DNA of 53,142 nt from Sulfitobacter sp. CW3 (GCF_019392245.1 NZ_JAHXRL010000013.1:1-53142); one strand, 5' to 3'; positions 43,212 to 51,731 are shown, counted from the stretch's first letter. Translations and numbers: made by a program. Notes: generated from the letters alone by a model not told the origin.

Positions 43212-43495
43212 CGCAAAAGCCAGATAAATCCAGCGACGACATCATCCGTCAGGCCAAGCGGATGAAATCCAGACGCGATAACCCCGGCCCCAGCCCGCTG
43301 CGCGGCATTGGCACCTTTGGCATGATCGGTTGGTCCATCGTCGTCCCGACAGTTGGCGGCGCTTTTCTGGGTCTCTGGCTGGACCGTGTCGCACCACAAG
43401 GGTTCTCATGGACCCTCGCGCTGATTTTGGGCGGCGTGGTGGTGGGCGCAATTATTGCCGCATCATGGATCAACAAAGAAAGGGATGACAAATGA
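43208..43495 (+). CDS. atpQ: N-ATPase accessory membrane protein AtpQ
   Basis: A 95-residue protein. A basic N-terminal third (IIRQAKRMKSRRDN) is followed by two membrane spans (GMIGWSIVVPTVGGAFLGLWL and LALILGGVVVGAIIAASWI). It resembles AtpI/AtpZ-type proteins and occupies the AtpQ position of the N-ATPase order D-C-Q-R-B-E-F-A-G. A role in c-ring assembly or ion and Mg handling is inferred from that family. It overlaps both neighbours by four bases. Confidence 0.82.
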   Translation: MTQKPDKSSDDIIRQAKRMKSRRDNPGPSPLRGIGTFGMIGWSIVVPTVGGAFLGLWLDRVAPQGFSWTLALILGGVVVGAIIAASWINKERDDK

Positions 43496-43791
43496 TTGCT
43501 ATCGATTGGACTGCGCTCCTGATGGGTGCTGCCGCAGGGTTTGTCCTTAGCGCGTTATTCTTTGTCGGGCTGGCCTTTGGCATGCGGCAGGCATTGCGGC
43601 GTGAAAGCCCGGTCGTATTGCTGACGGTCAGCGCCGTGATCCGGATTGCGGCCTTGCTTGGGGTTGGATGGGTCGTGCTGGGGCAGGGCGGGACATGGGC
43701 CTTTCTTGGGTATGCGTTGGCGTTTCTTTTGACACGTATCATTGCCACGACATTTGCCCGTATCGGCCTGCCTGCAAGGGGCGCATCATGA
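43492..43791 (+). CDS. atpR: N-ATPase accessory membrane protein AtpR
   Basis: A 99-residue protein with three hydrophobic segments (residues 9-28, 41-62 and 66-85) and an arginine between the second and third parts (LLTRIIATTFARIG). AtpR is a small protein specific to N-ATPase operons. Its conserved intramembrane arginine has been suggested to interact with the acidic ion site of the c ring. Identification rests on operon position and size. ATGA overlaps bind it to both neighbours. Confidence 0.82.
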   Translation: MIAIDWTALLMGAAAGFVLSALFFVGLAFGMRQALRRESPVVLLTVSAVIRIAALLGVGWVVLGQGGTWAFLGYALAFLLTRIIATTFARIGLPARGAS

Positions 43792-44477
43792 ACCTGTCAC
43801 CCGATCAAACCATCATGTTCGAGGCATGGGGCCTACCGGTTAACGCGACGATTTTTTATACGTGGGTCGTGATGATATTGCTGACCGTCGGGTCGATGCT
43901 GATCACGCGTAATCTGCGCCCCGACGTGCCGCCGAACCGGTGGCGCACTACGCTCGAGGTGGTCGTGCAGGGCATCCAAAGCCAGATCAACGAAGTCGCG
44001 CGCGGCTCCTCTCGGTATTTGCTTTACTATGCCGGTACGCTTTTCCTGTTTGTCGCGACGTCAAACCTCTTGCTCGTTGTTCCGGGGTTTGAACCTCCGA
44101 CGTCGTCACTCTCGACTACCACTGGGCTGGCCATCTCTGTTTTGATTGCGGTGCCGCTGTTTGGCATCACCAGTCGCGGCATTGGCGGGTACCTTAAAAC
44201 CTATGTTCAACCGTCGTTTATCATGCTTCCGTTCAATATCATTTCCGAATTTTCGCGCGGTATATCGCTCGCGATACGTCTGTACGGCAACATCATGAGC
44301 GGGGCGGTAATCGCTGCGATCCTGCTTTCGGTGGCCCCGTTTTTCTTTCCAGTGGTGATGGATGTTCTGGGGCTGCTGACCGGCATGATCCAGGCCTATA
44401 TTTTTGCGATTTTGGCGACCGTCTACATCTCCAGCGCCATCGCACCCACACCCCAGCCTCAAAAGGAAACACCATGA
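43788..44477 (+). CDS. atpB: N-type ATPase subunit a
   Basis: A 229-residue subunit forming the ion half-channels. It has five or six spans, with the essential arginine in EFSRGISLAIRLYGNIMSG near residue 165 and conserved polar residues in the last span (IQAYIFAILATVYISSAI). It is shorter at the N-terminus than housekeeping a subunits, as expected for N-ATPases. The ATG overlaps the atpR stop and its own stop overlaps atpE. Confidence 0.93.
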   Translation: MNLSPDQTIMFEAWGLPVNATIFYTWVVMILLTVGSMLITRNLRPDVPPNRWRTTLEVVVQGIQSQINEVARGSSRYLLYYAGTLFLFVATSNLLLVVPGFEPPTSSLSTTTGLAISVLIAVPLFGITSRGIGGYLKTYVQPSFIMLPFNIISEFSRGISLAIRLYGNIMSGAVIAAILLSVAPFFFPVVMDVLGLLTGMIQAYIFAILATVYISSAIAPTPQPQKETP

Positions 44478-44761
44478 CTGAACTTGCCATCATCGCCGCC
44501 ATTTCGATTTTCACAGCGGGGCTGACCGTTTCATTCGGGGCAATTGGCCCGGCCCTGGGCGAAGGGCGTGCAGCGGCGACCGCGTTGAACGCGATTGCGC
44601 AGCAGCCCGATGCCGCACCGACCATTTCACGCACGCTGTTTGTCAGTCTTGCGATGATCGAATCCACGGCGATTTATTGCTTTGTCGTCGCGATGATTTT
44701 GATTTTTGCGAACCCGTTCTGGATCGCAGCACTGGCCGCTGCGCAATCTACAGGGGGGTAA
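44474..44761 (+). CDS. atpE: N-type ATPase subunit c
   Basis: A 95-residue two-span proteolipid that forms the rotor ring. The loop AQQPDA near 42-47 joins the helices. The ion site in helix 2 reads E63-S64-T65 with Y68, matching the Na-binding residues of Ilyobacter c (E65, S66, T67, Y70). In helix 1 the position of Ilyobacter Q32 is glutamate (E30, in GPALGEG), giving two carboxylates per hairpin. Na or H specificity therefore stays open. It overlaps atpB by four bases and ends three bases before atpF. Confidence 0.95.
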   Translation: MTELAIIAAISIFTAGLTVSFGAIGPALGEGRAAATALNAIAQQPDAAPTISRTLFVSLAMIESTAIYCFVVAMILIFANPFWIAALAAAQSTGG

Positions 44762-44764
44762 GGC

Positions 44765-45535
44765 ATGTCCATCGATTGGATCACTGTCTTGGCGCAAATC
44801 GCCAATTTTCTGGTGCTCGTATGGCTTTTGAAACGGTTTTTGTATCGTCCTATCCTAGACGGCATTGACGCGCGCGAGGCCGAGATTTCGAACCGGATGA
44901 ACGAAGCGGTCGAGGCCAAGGACAAGGCGGCAGCCGTCGAGGCCGACTATCACGATAAACTGCGCGCATTGAACCTTTCACAATCCGAAATATCCGAAAC
45001 GATCCGCAAATCGGCAGAAGATCAACGTGACGCATTGCTGGCCGAGGCCGCACAGCAGATGAAGGCCGAGCGCGAAAACTGGCAGGCGCATCTGGGTGAC
45101 GAGGCGCACAAATTCACCACGCATCTGCACCGTGTGGGGGCTGAAACGCTGCTGTCTTTGACGCGCAAGGCGTTGACCGATCTGGCCGACGAAACCCTTG
45201 AGGAACGCATGGCGCGTCATCTTGTTCAGCAGATCAAACCGATGGTGGAGGATTTGAAAAAGGCGGCAGGCGACGCCACCGTAGCAACCGTGGTAAGCCA
45301 TGATGCCTTGCCAGTACCTGTTCAGAAAATCCTGAAAGCTGAAATATTGGCGCTATGCCCCAATGCCACAGTCACATTCAAAACGGACAGCGCCCAAGTG
45401 CCGGGTCTTATGTTCCGCTTGGGTGGGGCACAGATCGCTTGGACGCTTGATTCCTACATTGAGGGACTTGAAAGCCTGATGGAGGATCGTTTGAACACGA
45501 GCGCCGGGCCGAAGGTGGTAACTGATGCGTCTTGA
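44765..45535 (+). CDS. atpF: N-type ATPase subunit b with delta-like C-terminal extension
   Basis: A 256-residue peripheral-stalk protein, about 100 residues longer than a typical b subunit. One membrane span (residues 5-24) is followed by a long charged helix (to about 150). From about 165 a separate domain follows (LPVPVQKILKAEILALCPNATVTFKTD, then VPGLMFRLGGAQIAWTLDSYIEGLESL). The last part resembles the end of F-type delta/OSCP. The operon has no separate delta gene, so this domain may replace it at the top of the catalytic head. Resemblance is judged by eye. Confidence 0.88.
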   Translation: MSIDWITVLAQIANFLVLVWLLKRFLYRPILDGIDAREAEISNRMNEAVEAKDKAAAVEADYHDKLRALNLSQSEISETIRKSAEDQRDALLAEAAQQMKAERENWQAHLGDEAHKFTTHLHRVGAETLLSLTRKALTDLADETLEERMARHLVQQIKPMVEDLKKAAGDATVATVVSHDALPVPVQKILKAEILALCPNATVTFKTDSAQVPGLMFRLGGAQIAWTLDSYIEGLESLMEDRLNTSAGPKVVTDAS

Positions 45536-47063
45536 TGCCCATAAAATCGACACGAACCCCGATGCGCTGGTGCAATCCCTGTTGGAGTGTCCGGCACCCC
45601 GCCCCCGACTGAGCGAGATCGGGCAGGTTGCCGAAATTACCGACGGTATCGCCATTGTAACGGGGTTAGAGCGGGCGTTGTCCGACGAACTACTGCAGTT
45701 TGAAAGCGGCGTGCAGGGCATCGTGCTGGATTTGGAACCCGGGCGGTTGGGTGTCGTGCTTTTGGGGTCTTCCGAGAATGTTGGCGTCGGGCAAAATGTT
45801 TTCAGAACCCACACCGTCGTAAGCACAAAAGTAGGCAACGCACTGTTAGGTCGGGTTGTTGATGCACTAGGAAATCCCGCCGATGCAAAGGGGGTGATCA
45901 AAACTGAAACCTCCCGCCCGGTAGAGGCCGAAGCGCCGGAGATCCTTAGTCGAAAGGCGATCACACGACCGCTGGCGACAGGGATCAAAGCGGTGGATGC
46001 CGCAGTGCCGATCGGGCTTGGGCAGCGCCAATTGGTGATCGGGGACCGGCAAACTGGCAAGACCTCATTGGCGGTTGATGCGATTTTGAATCAAAAAAGC
46101 ACCGATGTGATTTGTATCTATTGCGCGATTGGCCAGCGCGGCGATGCGGTGGCCAAGGTGATTGGTGCCATCACCGATGGTGAAATGATGGACCGTACGA
46201 TCATCCTTGCCGCTGGTGACGCAGATGCAGCAGGTTTGGCCTATATCGCCCCTTATGCGGCGCTGACGATGGCAGAGTTTTTTGCAGGGCAGGGCCATGA
46301 TGTTTTGGTGGTTTTGGATGACTTAACGCATCACGCGCGGTCCTATCGCGAACTGTCGTTGTTGCTGCGCCGCCCACCGGGGCGCGAGGCATTTCCGGGC
46401 GATATTTTCTATATTCACGCCCGGTTGTTGGAACGTGCAGGGCAGTTCACCGATGCCATTGGCGGTGGCTCCATTACGGTTTTGCCCGTCGTTGAAACAC
46501 AGGCCGAAAACCTATCTGCCTATATCCCGACCAACCTGATTTCGATTACAGACGGGCAGATTTATCTGTCGCCACGCCTTGTGCGCAAGAACCAGTTCCC
46601 CGCCGTGGACCTTGGGGTGTCGGTAAGCCGGGTAGGGGGCAAAGCGCAAAGCCGTGCGTTTCGTTCTGTTGCGGGCAACCTGCGCGTGACCCTCTCACAG
46701 TTCGAAGAGTTGGAGGATTTTGCCCGCTTTGGCACAAGGCTGGATGACGCGACCCGTGCGCGACTGACCCGTGGCGCGGCGGTGCGCGCATCGCTGCGTC
46801 AAGCGGAACGCGACCCCATCCCGGCGGTTGAACAACTGGCGGTTTTGGTCGCCGCGATGGATGGTCAGTTTGATGGCCTGAACGAGGCGGATATCTTTGC
46901 CGTTATGGGGGCCATCAGAATCGCGGCCGTTCGTGACTTGGGCGATATCGCCGAACTGATTGCACAAAACGAACCCTTTGAGGACGCCGCCCGGACCCGC
47001 ATGATCACGCTTGGACAACAAGCGCGCGCTACATTGAAAGACGCCGATGGCACAATCGCTTGA
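45525..47063 (+). CDS. atpA: N-type ATPase subunit alpha
   Basis: A 512-residue non-catalytic head subunit. The P-loop GDRQTGKT is near residue 172, LVVLDDLTHHARSYRELSLLLRRPPGREAFPGDIFY around 260-295 is the usual alpha signature, and the arginine-finger region is VGGKAQSRAFRS near 370. The N-terminal tail that normally binds delta differs from the housekeeping sequence, in line with the missing delta gene. It overlaps atpF by 11 bases and atpG by 17. Confidence 0.95.
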   Translation: MRLDAHKIDTNPDALVQSLLECPAPRPRLSEIGQVAEITDGIAIVTGLERALSDELLQFESGVQGIVLDLEPGRLGVVLLGSSENVGVGQNVFRTHTVVSTKVGNALLGRVVDALGNPADAKGVIKTETSRPVEAEAPEILSRKAITRPLATGIKAVDAAVPIGLGQRQLVIGDRQTGKTSLAVDAILNQKSTDVICIYCAIGQRGDAVAKVIGAITDGEMMDRTIILAAGDADAAGLAYIAPYAALTMAEFFAGQGHDVLVVLDDLTHHARSYRELSLLLRRPPGREAFPGDIFYIHARLLERAGQFTDAIGGGSITVLPVVETQAENLSAYIPTNLISITDGQIYLSPRLVRKNQFPAVDLGVSVSRVGGKAQSRAFRSVAGNLRVTLSQFEELEDFARFGTRLDDATRARLTRGAAVRASLRQAERDPIPAVEQLAVLVAAMDGQFDGLNEADIFAVMGAIRIAAVRDLGDIAELIAQNEPFEDAARTRMITLGQQARATLKDADGTIA

Positions 47064-47940
47064 AAGCCTGTCACGTCGGATCACCAGCATGCAAGGCATT
47101 CGCGGTGTCGTGCATACGATGAAATCCCTATCGGTGATCAACTCGGCCCCTTATGAACAGGCCGCCCGCGCGATTGAGGCCTATCATGAAACGGTCCTGA
47201 CGGGGTTGCATGCTTTGCTATCGCAATCGGGCCCAATTAAGGGCGCAGGGGTGGGGGCTGCGGCCCGCGTTATCGTGGTTTTCGGGTCTGATCACGGGCT
47301 GTGTGGCAACTATAACGAGGCGCTAGCCGAACATGTTGGCACCCATATTAAGTCTGACACAGACGCAGAAACCACGGTGTTGTGCATCGGGGCGCAGATG
47401 GAAGGGGCGCTTTGTGACCTTGACCTTGCGGTGGAAGAGACGTTTTTCCCACCGGCCTCGGTTGACGGTATTGGGCGGCTTGCCAATCTTTTAACGCAAA
47501 AGCTGGATGATATTCGCCGCGCCCGTCGCCCGCACGATATATCTGTAACCCTTGCCTATTTCGCGCGGTCCGAACAAGGGATGCAGGCCCTCAGGATTGA
47601 TGCGCTGCTGCCGCTTGATCCCGATTTGGTGCGCGATCTGCAGTCTAAGCGATGGGTCTCGCGCAGTTTACCCCACTTTTCGATGCCGCCCGAGGATCTG
47701 TTCATATCCCTTATCCGCGGGCATCTTTTCGCGTCCCTCTTCCGAGCAGCGGCAGAGGCCTTGGTCACAGAGAACGCGGCGCGCCTTGCACTCATGCAGC
47801 AAGCCGAGCAATCGGTTGACGATAGGTTGGATGCCTTGAAATCCGACACACGCGCACTGCGTCAAAGCGAGATTACGACAGAGCTTTTGGATGTGATCAT
47901 CGGCTTTGAAGCGCTTAAGAAAGAAACACGATCGGAGTAA
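47047..47940 (+). CDS. atpG: N-type ATPase subunit gamma
   Basis: A 297-residue central shaft subunit. The N-terminal coiled-coil helix (ESLSRRITSMQGIRGVVHTMKSLSVI), the Rossmann-like middle (VIVVFGSDHGLCGNYNEAL) and the C-terminal helix (RQSEITTELLDVIIGFEALKKE, equivalent to the usual RQAxITxEIxEI) are all present. It ends the arc-atp operon. AATGAG/CTCATT just after the stop could form a weak hairpin, but IS sequence begins only 33 bases downstream. Confidence 0.92.
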   Translation: MAQSLESLSRRITSMQGIRGVVHTMKSLSVINSAPYEQAARAIEAYHETVLTGLHALLSQSGPIKGAGVGAAARVIVVFGSDHGLCGNYNEALAEHVGTHIKSDTDAETTVLCIGAQMEGALCDLDLAVEETFFPPASVDGIGRLANLLTQKLDDIRRARRPHDISVTLAYFARSEQGMQALRIDALLPLDPDLVRDLQSKRWVSRSLPHFSMPPEDLFISLIRGHLFASLFRAAAEALVTENAARLALMQQAEQSVDDRLDALKSDTRALRQSEITTELLDVIIGFEALKKETRSE

Positions 47941-47972
47941 CCCCGTGTCAATGAGCTATGTCTCATTAAAAC

Positions 47973-48650
47973 TGGACCTGTCTCGCTTTCTTGCCACCCC
48001 AAGTGCTCGTTTAAGCCACCTTCCGTTCGAAGGCGACGGGGCTTTTCCAGCCCAGTGCTGAACGGCGTCGACGTGGATTATAGAACCCGTTGATGTATTC
48101 GAAGATGGCCATCTCAGCCTGCCGCCGCGTTTCCCATGATCTCCGCCAGATCAGCTCGGCCTTGATGGATTTGAAGAAGGTCTCGACGGCTGCGTTATCA
48201 TAGCAATTTCCTTTGCCGCTCATCGACACGCTGAACCCGTGTTGTCGCAGGATCTTCTGATAGTCGTGAGAACAGTATTGGCTGCCCCGATCCGTGTGAT
48301 GAACGCAGCCCTTGGGCGGTGCCCTGAAGGCGATGGCCATGTTCAGCGCTCGGATCGCCAAGTCCCGCTTCATCCGATTGCTGACGGCCCAACCGATGAC
48401 CCGCCGGGAATACAGGTCCAGGATGACAGCGAGGTATAGCCAACCCTCACGGGTCCAGACGTAGCTGATGTCCATTGCCCGGCAGTGCATAACTGCCCAG
48501 GCTGAGACGCGACTGTTCTTTGATGTGAGCCAGCGTGACTAGGTCAGATCTTTGTCTGTGGCTGGCTGGCCGACTGCGGAACGCCCGCAAACCACGCGTG
48601 CTGAGGCCAACGACGCTGCACAAACGATTGGCTGGGAAGTGGCTCACGTG
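47973..48650 (-). pseudogene. Truncated, internally deleted IS3-family orfB and right end
   Basis: The end TGGACCTGTCTCGC at 47973 and the coding sequence on the minus strand match the element at 9551-10781. 48011-48490 gives the C-terminal catalytic part (DISYVWTREGWLYL, HHTDRGSQYCS, the glutamate in NAAVETFFKSI). 48491-48650 gives the N-terminal part (FPANRLCSVVGLS, then GLRAFRSRPAS and HIKEQSRLSLGSY). About 55 codons between them are deleted. The junction carries sequence identical at 17 of 18 bases to one half of the hairpin repeat in the IS at 8080-9390. orfA and the left end are missing. Confidence 0.85.
48473..48490 (+). repeat. Half copy of the hairpin repeat at an IS deletion junction
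   Basis: CATTGCCCGGCAGTGCAT differs at one base from 8438-8455, where the first hairpin repeat begins. Here the second half of the repeat is missing and IS sequence continues. The first eight bases may also be native IS codons (WAM), so the match is suggestive and not conclusive. Confidence 0.45.
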
Positions 48651-49010
48651 TTCCAAGACAAAACCACGGCCATCACTCAACTGTGTCAGACCGACTTCAC
48701 CTATCTGAAGATAATCGGCCGAGGCTGATTCTATCTCAGCACGATCTTGGACGATTACAGCCGCTAGACCATCTCATGGAAACTCTGCACCAACATGAGG
48801 ACTGAGGATGTTACTGATACGTTGGATCTGGCTTTAGAAGCGTCTGGTTGTGACCAAGAGCACGTTGTTCACAAGCCGCGTTTGCTCAGCAACAACGGAT
48901 CCAGCTACGTCTCAGGTGAACCGGCTGAATGGTTGCAAGGCAATGGAAAGAAGCACTCGGGCGGAGCGCCCTAACATCCCCAAACCCGAGGCAAGACCGA
49001 GCTGGCACCA
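48651..49010 (+). pseudogene. Remnant of a second type of integrase-core transposase
   Basis: The plus strand reads FQDKTTAITQLCQTDFTYLK, then FYLSTILDDYSR and VVHKPRLLSNNGSSYVS, followed by AEWLQGNGKKHSGGAP and HPQTRGKTE. These are the three DDE blocks of an IS3-type integrase core different from the neighbouring element. At least three in-frame stops (after IIGRG, after DDYSR and after GGAP) break it, and both ends are missing. It abuts the 3' end of the heme ATPase gene. Confidence 0.8.
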
Positions 49011-49064
49011 CTAAACTGCGGCAACATGCGGTAGAATGAAGCTGCGGTTGTCTAGTGGTGCCAG
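49002..49064. repeat. 12-bp inverted repeat around the hmuV stop
   Basis: CTGGCACCACTA at 49002-49013 and its exact complement TAGTGGTGCCAG at 49053-49064 flank 39 bases. The left arm lies at the end of the transposase remnant and includes the hmuV stop codon; the right arm lies in hmuV. It could fold as a transcript-end hairpin or mark the microhomology where the remnant joined. Confidence 0.4.
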
Positions 49065-49796
49065 ATTAACCCTAAGCGTACGCCCGTATGCCTGCGACAG
49101 CACGTCGTCCGTCATCACCTCCTGCGGTGTACCCGCTGAAAGAATGCTGCCCTGAACCACCATCACCATGTGATCGGCAAACATCGCGGACAGGTTCAGA
49201 TCATGCATGACCGCCACAACCCCGCCCCCACGCGCAGCATAGTCTTTTAGCAACCGCATAACCATCAACTGGTGACCGATATCAAGGCTAGCCACGGGTT
49301 CGTCCAACAGCAGCCAATGCGGGGTATCTGCTTGGTCGACCGGGTCCCACACTTGGCACAGAACCCTTGCCAATTGGACCCTTTGCTGCTCACCGCCCGA
49401 CAGTTCTTGATATAGTCTGTGGCTGTATCTCTCTAGTCCGACGCGGGCCAACGCGGTGTCGGGCAGATGGTCTCTTTGTCCCGAATGGCCGCTCAGCAGC
49501 CCCATACGAACCACTTCAATCACCGTAAAGGGGAACGCCAGCGTTGTGGATTGCGGCAGCACTCCCCGAATGGCGGCTAGATCCCAGGGGCGCGCCAACC
49601 CGGCGTCCTCGCCGTTGAAACGCACTTGGCCAGCAAAATCGATCTCGTTTGTGATCGCCTTTAGAAGGCTTGATTTACCCGCGCCATTCGGCCCGACAAT
49701 GGCAGTAAGCTGCCCGGCCACCGCACGAAAAGACACGTCTTGCAGAATGGTTTTATGGCCGATCCACGCCTTTGTTATGTCTGCCTCTAGCATCAT
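49011..49796 (-). CDS. hmuV: Heme ABC transporter ATP-binding protein
   Basis: A 261-residue ATPase. Walker A GPNGAGKS is near residue 36, signature ELSGGEQQRVQLARVL near 132, Walker B HWLLLDEPVASLD near 160 and the switch histidine in AVMHDLNLS near 198. It drives heme import through HmuU. A slightly long loop (CQVWDPVDQADTP) precedes Walker B, as in other HmuV proteins. The ATG overlaps the hmuU stop (ATGA). The 3' end lies directly against IS debris, yet the C-terminus looks complete. Confidence 0.93.
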   Translation of the reverse strand: MMLEADITKAWIGHKTILQDVSFRAVAGQLTAIVGPNGAGKSSLLKAITNEIDFAGQVRFNGEDAGLARPWDLAAIRGVLPQSTTLAFPFTVIEVVRMGLLSGHSGQRDHLPDTALARVGLERYSHRLYQELSGGEQQRVQLARVLCQVWDPVDQADTPHWLLLDEPVASLDIGHQLMVMRLLKDYAARGGGVVAVMHDLNLSAMFADHMVMVVQGSILSAGTPQEVMTDDVLSQAYGRTLRVNLAPLDNRSFILPHVAAV

Positions 49797-50857
49797 AAAT
49801 CCACCAATCCGCGACGGCGCAGCAATATCCACAAAAATACCGGTGCGCCCAGAACCGCCGTGATGATCCCGATGGGCAGCTCTGCCGGGGAAATGATCAC
49901 TCGGCTGATCACATCGGCAATCAGCAACAGGCTTGCCCCAAGCAGCGCCACGTTGATCAGCAGCGGCCGATGATCCGGCCCTGTCGCCAAACGTAAAAGA
50001 TGGGGCACGACAATACCGATAAAGCCAATACCCCCAGACACCGCAACCGCAGTGCCTGTCGCTGCAGCGACGGTAAGTATCGCGATATTTTTGACTCGTT
50101 GAACCGGGATGCCCATATGCGCCGCCGTCGCTTCGCCAAATGCGAGGCCGTTCAGCCCCCGCCCAAGGCACATCGCCACGCCGACCGAAGCCGCAATAAG
50201 CGGGCCGGCCACCAGCGTTTTGGCCCATGTGGCCCCGGCAAGCGACCCCAACCCCCAGAACGTCAGATCGCGCAGCTGCGCATCATTCGCAAGATACACA
50301 AGAATACCGGACACGGCCCCTGCCAAGGCACCCAATGCGATGCCCGCCAGCAACATAGTCGCCACAGATGTGCGGCCCCGTCTGGTCGACACGCGGTACA
50401 GCAGCATGGTGGAACCCCAGCCGCCGAAAAAGGCGGCCAGCGGGACCAGCCACATTCCAAAGACCGCCATAACGCCTGCTGGCAACAGGCCGCCCAATAC
50501 AATCGCGACAATTGCACCCAGACCGGCACCAGCACTGACACCGACCAGACCCGGATCGGCAAGGGGGTTGCGAAACAGCCCCTGCAGAACCGTGCCGGAT
50601 ACGGCCAACGACGCCCCTACACAGATGCCCAGAATGATCCGGGGCAGCCTGATATCCCACAACACGATCCGTTCCATCTGGGTCAGCGGTTCGCCGATGA
50701 TCAGCTTTTGCAACGCCCCCCAAAGCGACGTACCGGACGCACCAATGGCGAGGCTGGTGATGCTGATCACCACCAACGCCCCTGCCAGCCAGAAATGGGT
50801 ACGCCGGGCGGTGGTGCGACGGTCACGTGGTATACCGATATCTGCAACATGCGCCAT
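49793..50857 (-). CDS. hmuU: Heme ABC transporter permease
   Basis: A 354-residue FecCD-family permease with about nine or ten spans (first near residues 25-45). Typical segments are RLPRIILGICVGASLAVSGTVLQGLFRNPLADPGLVGVSAGAGLGA (around 70-115) and GGIGFIGIVVPHLLRLATGPDHR near 280, which contacts the ATPase. It moves heme from the periplasm into the cytoplasm. The ATG at 50857, four bases after the hmuT stop, is chosen over a longer overlapping form. Confidence 0.93.
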   Translation of the reverse strand: MAHVADIGIPRDRRTTARRTHFWLAGALVVISITSLAIGASGTSLWGALQKLIIGEPLTQMERIVLWDIRLPRIILGICVGASLAVSGTVLQGLFRNPLADPGLVGVSAGAGLGAIVAIVLGGLLPAGVMAVFGMWLVPLAAFFGGWGSTMLLYRVSTRRGRTSVATMLLAGIALGALAGAVSGILVYLANDAQLRDLTFWGLGSLAGATWAKTLVAGPLIAASVGVAMCLGRGLNGLAFGEATAAHMGIPVQRVKNIAILTVAAATGTAVAVSGGIGFIGIVVPHLLRLATGPDHRPLLINVALLGASLLLIADVISRVIISPAELPIGIITAVLGAPVFLWILLRRRGLVDL

Positions 50858-50861
50858 TAGA

Positions 50862-51731
50862 TCAGCTGCCGTATAGCGCGGCAGAAAGGTCAGACACAGC
50901 ATCCGCAGTGCGTGGCCCGAACCCTAAAAGGTACAGCCCGTCCATCCGGATCACCGCCCCTGTTTGACCGGCGGGCGTCGATGCAATCACTGGCAACGCC
51001 AAAAGATCGGCGACCGTGCTGTTGTGATCACCCTCCCGCTCCATCATCAAAATCGCATCGGGTGCGGCAGAAATCACAGCTTCGTCTGTCATGGGTTTGT
51101 ACCCGTCAAACCCCACAGCGGCATTCTGTGCGCCAGCCATTTCGATCATCGCTGACGCGGCAGTGTTTTGCCCCGATGCCATGATCCGACCGCCTTGGGT
51201 GCTGAGGATAAACAGCACCTTCTTAGGCTCTTGCCCCGCATCTTGTTGGGCCGTCTGCACCACCGCATCCAACCGCGCCGTCAGATCACCGGCAAGCTGC
51301 TTTGCTTTTTCCGGCTCGCCGATTGCCTGACCAACCGCGTTAATCTTGGCGATGATACCCTCGGCCGAGTACACATCGGGGACGGTCAGGAACGGAATGT
51401 TAGCCGCCTCTAGCACGTTGATCGTTTCAAGAGGGCCAGCACCGTCTTCCGAGATAATCATCTGCGGATCGACCGACAGCACCCCTTCGGGGGACAAGGC
51501 GCGCATATAGCCGACATCAGGCAGGGCCTGCGCCTCGGCGGGATAGTTTGACGTGGTATCGCGGGCAATCAGCCTGTCACTGGCACCGAGGGCAAAAATG
51601 ATCTCGGTAATCGAACCGCCGATGGCAACAATGCCACCGGTTTTTTCTTGGGCCGCCACTGGGAAAGCCGTCACAACGAGCAGGGCAAAAACAGATGCCC
51701 GTAGCGTGAAACCTGATCGACAACACATCAT
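50862..51731 (-). CDS. hmuT: Periplasmic heme-binding protein
   Basis: A 289-residue class III substrate-binding protein with a signal peptide (residues 1-28, LRASVFALLVVTAFPVAAQEK). GSITEIIFALGASDRLIARDTTSNYPAEAQALPDVGYM matches HmuT, including a tyrosine in the position of the heme ligand. It delivers heme to HmuUV. The start overlaps the hmuS stop by ATGA, with a second ATG one codon later. Confidence 0.92.
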   Translation of the reverse strand: MMCCRSGFTLRASVFALLVVTAFPVAAQEKTGGIVAIGGSITEIIFALGASDRLIARDTTSNYPAEAQALPDVGYMRALSPEGVLSVDPQMIISEDGAGPLETINVLEAANIPFLTVPDVYSAEGIIAKINAVGQAIGEPEKAKQLAGDLTARLDAVVQTAQQDAGQEPKKVLFILSTQGGRIMASGQNTAASAMIEMAGAQNAAVGFDGYKPMTDEAVISAAPDAILMMEREGDHNSTVADLLALPVIASTPAGQTGAVIRMDGLYLLGFGPRTADAVSDLSAALYGS

